NCBI RefSeq assembly: GCF_000611645.1 | Contig: NW_014012553.1 | Coordinates: 1-17,050 of the forward strand | Length of the DNA stretch: 17,050 bases | Direction: 5' to 3' | Source: Monoraphidium neglectum | Taxonomy: Eukaryota > Chlorophyta > Chlorophyceae > Sphaeropleales > Selenastraceae | Shown: piece after piece, positions 12,461 to 17,050 of the stretch | Position numbering within the stretch: the first letter of the stretch is position 1 | How the letters are laid out: the number at the start of each line of letters is the position of its first letter | Notes under the pieces: model-generated | What the model saw: the letters and a program-made list of their open reading frames with translations, nothing else | Told to the model about the DNA's origin: nothing | Database searches by the model: none | Position numbers and translations under genes: made by a program

Positions 12461-12641
12461 ACACACTGCAACTGATGGCTGGTTGGGAGTGTTGACACTA
12501 AGAGGTGGGCATGCAGATCAGCTGGGTCGGGCTGGTCACAGAGACGGAAAGCTGCCAAGTCCGTGACATGTTGCGAGGCTGGACACGCAGCAGAAGCCCA
12601 GGGGCATCTTGACCCAAGCGGCCCATCTACAGGCGCATGGA

Positions 12642-12646
12642 TTACA
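12642..12646 (-). terminator. TGTAA polyadenylation signal candidate for the membrane protein gene
   Basis: First minus-strand TGTAA found downstream of the stop at 13682, implying a long 3' UTR of about 1 kb that ends roughly 180 bp from the tubulin signal. The long distance makes this weak. Confidence 0.25.
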
Positions 12647-13681
12647 GATTTGTGAGTGCCTCTGGCGGCAGTGCATAAGTGCGGCGCGCGCCCGACAACA
12701 CTGGCGCGTACGTACCCTCGACACAGTGCGGCGCCGGCGGTGTGCACACGTGCGCACACGAGCTGGAGTGTCTAGACAGCCTTGGCTTTGCAGCGTGTGG
12801 GCACGCGCTGGTGTACAACTGGCACAAAGCGGACGGCGGCAGCGAAGGACGCCAAGAGCAACAACAAATTCAGGGCGCGCACAGCCGCGGCCTGCCCCTG
12901 CGCGCGCAGGGTGCGCCCCAGGCGCGGCAGGATCCAAAGCGGGGCGCTAGGCGCAGCCTCTACGGCCGCGCGCTGCCTGCCTCGGCAGCGGTCTGCCCCA
13001 AAGAATCCTGCGCAATAGTTGGCCTGCCAGCCGTTGAGGTGTGCCGCTGCCACTCTGGCGGCGGGGTGGCTACCCAGCGCCCACCCTCCTGAGCCGGCAG
13101 CCAGCTCCCAGCGCCCCTGCCGCCAGCGAAAGCAGCAGCCAAGGCAAACGCGGCAGCAATCAGCGCGGCAAGCGCACGACTCGCCACACTACAGCCAGCC
13201 CCAGCCCTGCGTACACGCTTCCTGGCGCCACGCAGCACGCCAGCAACAATGGGCCGGCCAGGCCGGCACCCGCGAGAACCAGCAGAGACGACGCACGGAA
13301 AGAAGAACAGCAGCACCCACTAAGTTGAGGGACGGCGTGCTCTCGCACATGGCCGACCTCCATTCCAAATTGCAACGGCTCCGGCAAACCACAGGGAAGA
13401 GTTTGGTGTTGAAAACGCGACGGGCGGGCGGGCCACACGGCTGCAGCAGGCTCGCAGTGCCCAGCCCTGCTGCCTCACAGACATGATTGGCAGGGAACAC
13501 AGCGACCTTGGGCCCTCCACTGCGCAACAAACACGTAACCAACACTGGCTTCACAACAGGCCTCGAAATAAAGCAGCGCCAAGCCCGCCGCGAGCGCCCG
13601 CCGTGCCGGGCGCGGGGCCGGGCCAGCTCCGCCTCGGGCAAGCCGGCTGAGGCGGGCCGGCGGCCTCGGGGACGTGCGGCC

Positions 13682-14565
13682 TCAAGACGCCTTGCGCTGG
13701 TTGTTCTTTTCGAACTGGATGATGCCGACAGGCAGCCCGCCGGGGCCCTGGCCGCCGCCGGGCGCCATGCTCACGCCCAGGATGGCCACTGCGGCGCCGC
13801 AGGGTGTTTAGAGGCAGGTTTGCCGGAGGATGGGTGGGGGTGGGGGGCGTTGAAAAGAAGAGAGCGGTGGCGTCAGCAGAGGCGTGCGAAAGCAGGCGGC
13901 GGGGGGGACGACGAGCGGGTTTCGCAAAGCGCTTGCGGCGGGAAGCGCCCGCCCCTCAGAGCGCTTCGCGTCACACCTGGTCCACATTGCACACAGGGGC
14001 GCGCTTCACACGCCCCGCGGCGGCCGGCCAGCTGCAGCTGCCACCTCCAAGACCCCGCGGCTGACTCGGCGCAAGTCCCCTCAGCGCAAGCCCCCTCTGA
14101 AGAACACCCCTCCAAGAGCCCCTTCCCCCAAAACGACCCACGCACGCACCCACCCTTATACATGAGGAACCCGAGCGCGGCACACCCGAGCTGCCACGCC
14201 TCCGCCCCCGGCGCCCCCAGCGCCAGCTGCGCCACCGACTCCCCCGCCGCCCGCGGCGCCGCGCCGTCGAGCGGCCCCGCGCCGCCGTGCTGGTGCACGA
14301 GCGCAGACGCCGCCGACAGCGCCGCGAGCGCGACGAGCGCCACCCTGAACGCCCCGCTGCCGAGCGCCTGGCGCGCGCCGCGCCAACTGATGTCAGCCGC
14401 GCCGTTGCCCGCGGCCGGCGCGGTGCCGGGGGTGCCGGCGCCGGCGCCGCCGGCCGCGGCGGCGGCGGTTGAGGCGGCGGTGGCGGGCTGGGGGGCGCCT
14501 GCCTTGGCGGCCACCGCGGCGGAGGACACCGCTGAGTCGGCGCCGATCTGCGGCGGAGAGTGTGA

Positions 14566-14601
<36 letters not shown>

Positions 14602-17049
14602 TGAGTGTCCATGTGCAGGGCCCTGGCAGCAGCACGGTCACGCGCGCATGAGGCCCCGAAGCTGCCACCGCCCCCTGCACCATCCATCCCACCACGGGGC
14701 CATCCCCTGGAGGACAATCCCCAGCGCACACGGCGCCCCTCATCAACCCCGACCCCTCAGGGCTTGGCGGGTCCCCCCCTCCCCCCCGGCGCGCCGCTCC
14801 AACCAACATGCGGGCAGGGGGGAGGGGTATGGAGTTTGCGATGCGCCCGACATCCGAACCGCCCCCCATGCCTCGCCTGAAAAACCCCACCCCTCCCCAG
14901 GCGCCCGCCAGCTCAGCAAACCGCGAGCCCGTGCCGTGCCGCCCAACACGCCCACCAGTCCAGAAACAAAACAGCCTGCCACAACCTGGCCCCGGCCAGC
15001 GCCAGCTCAGCAACCACAACCGCCACCGGCACCTCAGCGGACGTGCCCACCTGCAGCAGATACTGGTATGCGAGCCCCGCGCACCCGCCCAGCGCAAACG
15101 GCACCGCCGCCGCCGGCCCCGACGCCAGCGCGGCGATGCCGCTGCCGCCGGCGGTCAGCAGCGCCGTCGCCAGCAGCAGGCGCTGCTTCAGATCTGAGTA
15201 CTCCGACAGCCCCGCGCTGCGCAGCGCGGCGGCCTGCTCCTGCGGGATGGACGCCGGCAGAGAGGGCGCGGGGGCGCGGGTCGGGAAAAAGAGGGCGGGC
15301 GGGCGTGGGGTGCTGGCAGCGACCCCTGGGAAATGCAGCTGGCGCTGCTGCGCCAGGCCGCTGAGATGGCCGGGGGCGTCCCCGGTCACACGCGGCCGCT
15401 CATCGCCACCCACCAGCAACCCGCGGCGGCGCGCTCAGCGCGCCGCCGCCGCCGGCTGCCGGCCGGCACGCGCGAGCGAACACCTGCGGCGGCGCCCCAG
15501 TCCCGCGCGCACCTTGGTAAGAATGCGTGCCGTATCGCCCGACCCGTAGACGACCGCGTCCGGCGGCACTGGCGTGAGGTACGCGGCCGGCTCCCCCTTG
15601 CGCCCGCCCAGCTGCCGCCGGCACACAAACCTGCGGCGTGTCGTGGGGTGCACGCGGCGGCGGCGGTGGCGCCGTCAGCGCCCGTCCTCCGCGACGGCGG
15701 CCCCCGCCCCTGCGCGGGTTCGCGAGACGAGCGCGCAGCGCCGCACCGCTGCGGGCCCGCCCTACCCTGCACAGCATTGCGCCTGGCACCCGCAGCAGCA
15801 CGTGAGCGATGGCCCGCGGACGGGGTCGGCGAGCGAATACTGGCGGCTGTCGAGGCCCCCCACAACGTGGAGCAACCAGAACGCATAACAAAATGTATAC
15901 ACACACACACACACACACACACTCAGTCTCTCTCTCACACACACACACACATTCGCGCGCGCGCCTGTCTATGTGATTGGTCCTGCTGCTGGAGACGTTG
16001 ACCTCCTCCAGTGTCCAGCTGCCGCCCTCCGGCGCCACCATCACCGCCGCCAACGGGCCCAGCTCCGGCGCAAGGATGCTCACCTGGCGCCCGATGGGAG
16101 AGGGCAGGGGGAGGGGGGGGGGCGACCGTTCAACCGCGCCGCGGCGCTGCAGGGGGCGCCTTCTTGTCTGGTATCCTCTGCCAGTTGATCTACGCCCCCT
16201 TTGCCGCCGCGACGGATGCCCAAAGCTCAAGGCCCGCCGCAACCGCCACCGCCGCCGCGCACCCGAGCCCAGGCCCGTCCCTCGACCCTCGACCCTCCGC
16301 CGTGCCCCAAAACGCAAGACGCCCAGCTGCGACATCTCATCCGCTGATTGCATGTTTGCGGATGTATCTGAAACCTGCACGCCACTAAACACAAAAGCAC
16401 AGAACCCCCGCGGCCGCCGCACCTCGTCCCGGGCGCCCTCCATGAATCGCGGCCGCGGGGCCGGCTCCTTGCCCGGGGGCCAGGTGGGGACGGGCGACGC
16501 CGCCGCTATGACGCAGTTGGCGCCCACCTCCTCGGTTACCACCTGGTGGGGTGTTTGGGGTTTTGAAAACTGCTGAGCCAGGACAGCAAACCGGGTGGAA
16601 GTTGGCGGAACACTCACAAAGGCGCCTGGCTGCGCGGCCCCGCCGACGAGACGGCCCTGCGCCGCCCGAGGCGGCGGCGGCGGCGGCGGCGCCGCCGCCA
16701 GCAACCAGTGGCGCGCTTAGTCAGCGTTCCGCAGCCGCCGCCGCTGCCGATGCGATCCAAATCTGGGCCCGGCCCGCCAGCAAGGCCGAAAGCTGGCTCA
16801 TGCGGGCGGGATATTGATACAAAGTAGGAGCACATCAAAGTGTGGGCGGCGCACCGAGCAGATGTCGTCCATACTGCTGAGCGCCTGCTGGGGGTCGTTG
16901 ACCGGCGAGACGCGGTGCAGCAGCGCGCGCCCGTCGGCCGCGATCAGGCAGACATTCACGCCCGCCGCCGGATCCGACAGCGCCGCGCCGCGCTCGAAGC
17001 TGGTGATGAGGCGGACGGTGTACACGGTGAGGGGGCCGGCCGCGGACGG
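13682..17049 (-). CDS. PLAT-like domain plus four membrane segments, probable plastid protein; N-terminus beyond right edge
   Basis: Exons: edge-16855, 16542-16423, 16083-15965, 15630-15513, 15239-15051, 14547-14154, 13788-13682, in frame, giving 413 visible residues and a TGA stop at 13684-13682. The first part resembles a PLAT/LH2 beta-sandwich: TVYTVRLITSFERGAAL, GVNVCLIAADGRALLHRVSP, ELGPLAAVMVAPEGGSW, VNVSSSRTNHIDRFVC. Then comes AAYLTPVPPDAVVYGSG and four likely membrane segments at about 205-222, 225-246, 313-331 and 366-388, with an Ala/Gly/Pro-rich loop at about 250-300. The tail is LPVGIIQFEKNNQRKAS. From memory it resembles a conserved plant and algal plastid family of unknown function (possibly the one labelled DUF7755; unverified). 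Intron 3 is best read with a GC donor (CAG|GCGCGC at 15965/15964). The exon 1 donor is uncertain. The transit peptide would lie outside the window. Confidence 0.8.
14571..14600. repeat. (TG)15 tract in intron 5 of the membrane protein gene
   Basis: A pure TG run on the plus strand; in the transcript it is CA repeats ending 22 nt before the acceptor AG at 14549-14548. Confidence 0.95.
15899..15964. repeat. Compound (AC)n(TC)n(CA)n(GC)n tract in intron 3 of the membrane protein gene
   Basis: In the transcript the intron begins with GC repeats at the donor itself, followed by TG, GA and again TG repeats. The GC part supplies the non-canonical GC donor, so repeat length change could alter splicing. 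Confidence 0.9.
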
Positions 17050-17050
17050 C

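Larger units (their letters stand above)
12130..13681. other. Convergent intergenic region (3' UTRs of alpha-tubulin and the membrane protein)
   Basis: About 1.55 kb separates two facing stop codons. Candidate TGTAA signals lie at 12456-12460 (plus) and 12646-12642 (minus), so the 3' ends may nearly meet. No exon is supported. Minus-strand frames between 12772 and 13438 contain Ala/Leu-rich hydrophobic runs but no clear start, splice logic or family match. Confidence 0.45.

Noticed and set aside
12772..13438. Minus-strand frames with hydrophobic Leu/Ala runs in the convergent gap, as a possible small membrane protein gene
   Set aside because: No frame joins with consistent splice sites and phases, and no recognisable motif. 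Hydrophobic Ala/Leu runs are common in non-coding GC-rich algal DNA.
14913..15050. Extension of membrane gene exon 5 through an open, hydrophobic stretch (VGTSAEVPVAVVV and onward)
   Set aside because: The CAG|GTGGGC donor at 15051/15050 joins in phase to the next exon and gives the expected family-like sequence; the extension ends in a stop. Retained intron remains possible.
13487..15364. Very long plus-strand open frame (about 625 codons)
   Set aside because: It runs antisense to the exons of the membrane protein gene and is Ala/Pro/Arg/His-rich low complexity, as expected for the opposite strand of GC-rich coding DNA.
15899..15964. Possible CRISPR-like or satellite array
   Set aside because: Simple dinucleotide microsatellite inside an intron, with no repeat-spacer structure.

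Overview
The window looks like nuclear DNA from a green alga, probably a core chlorophyte of the Chlorophyceae type. The signs are high GC, G/C-ending codons, many introns of 120-500 bp, long CA/TG dinucleotide tracts, TGTAA candidate polyadenylation signals, and the gene content. This placement is inference; no species-specific marker was recognised. I joined exons by hand, using splice sites, reading phase and remembered family conservation.

Four genes are supported. (1) Minus strand, 3146 down past the left edge: the N-terminal part of a GAF-domain signalling-type protein that starts with a dual lipidation-like motif (MGACYS). (2) Minus strand, 7448 to 4753: a complete five-exon guanine deaminase of the amidohydrolase family. 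(3) Plus strand, 9377 to 12129: a complete eight-exon alpha-tubulin of 451 residues. (4) Minus strand, right edge to 13682: the C-terminal part of a PLAT-like plus four-membrane-segment protein, probably plastid and of unknown function.

Guanine deaminase and alpha-tubulin are divergent across about 1.9 kb. That gap holds an AT-richer stretch, three CACGTG boxes, a 16-bp perfect palindrome, and a 215-bp structure that looks like a MITE, with terminal inverted repeats and a 5-bp flanking duplication. Alpha-tubulin and the membrane protein gene converge across about 1.55 kb. The genes have no evident shared pathway: purine salvage, cytoskeleton, signalling, and a plastid-type membrane protein.

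I see no clearly new multi-gene system. The points most worth checking are the MITE-like element, a cluster of inferred GC-AG introns in the three minus-strand genes, the strand-asymmetric placement of TG and CA tracts inside introns, and the lipidated GAF protein.
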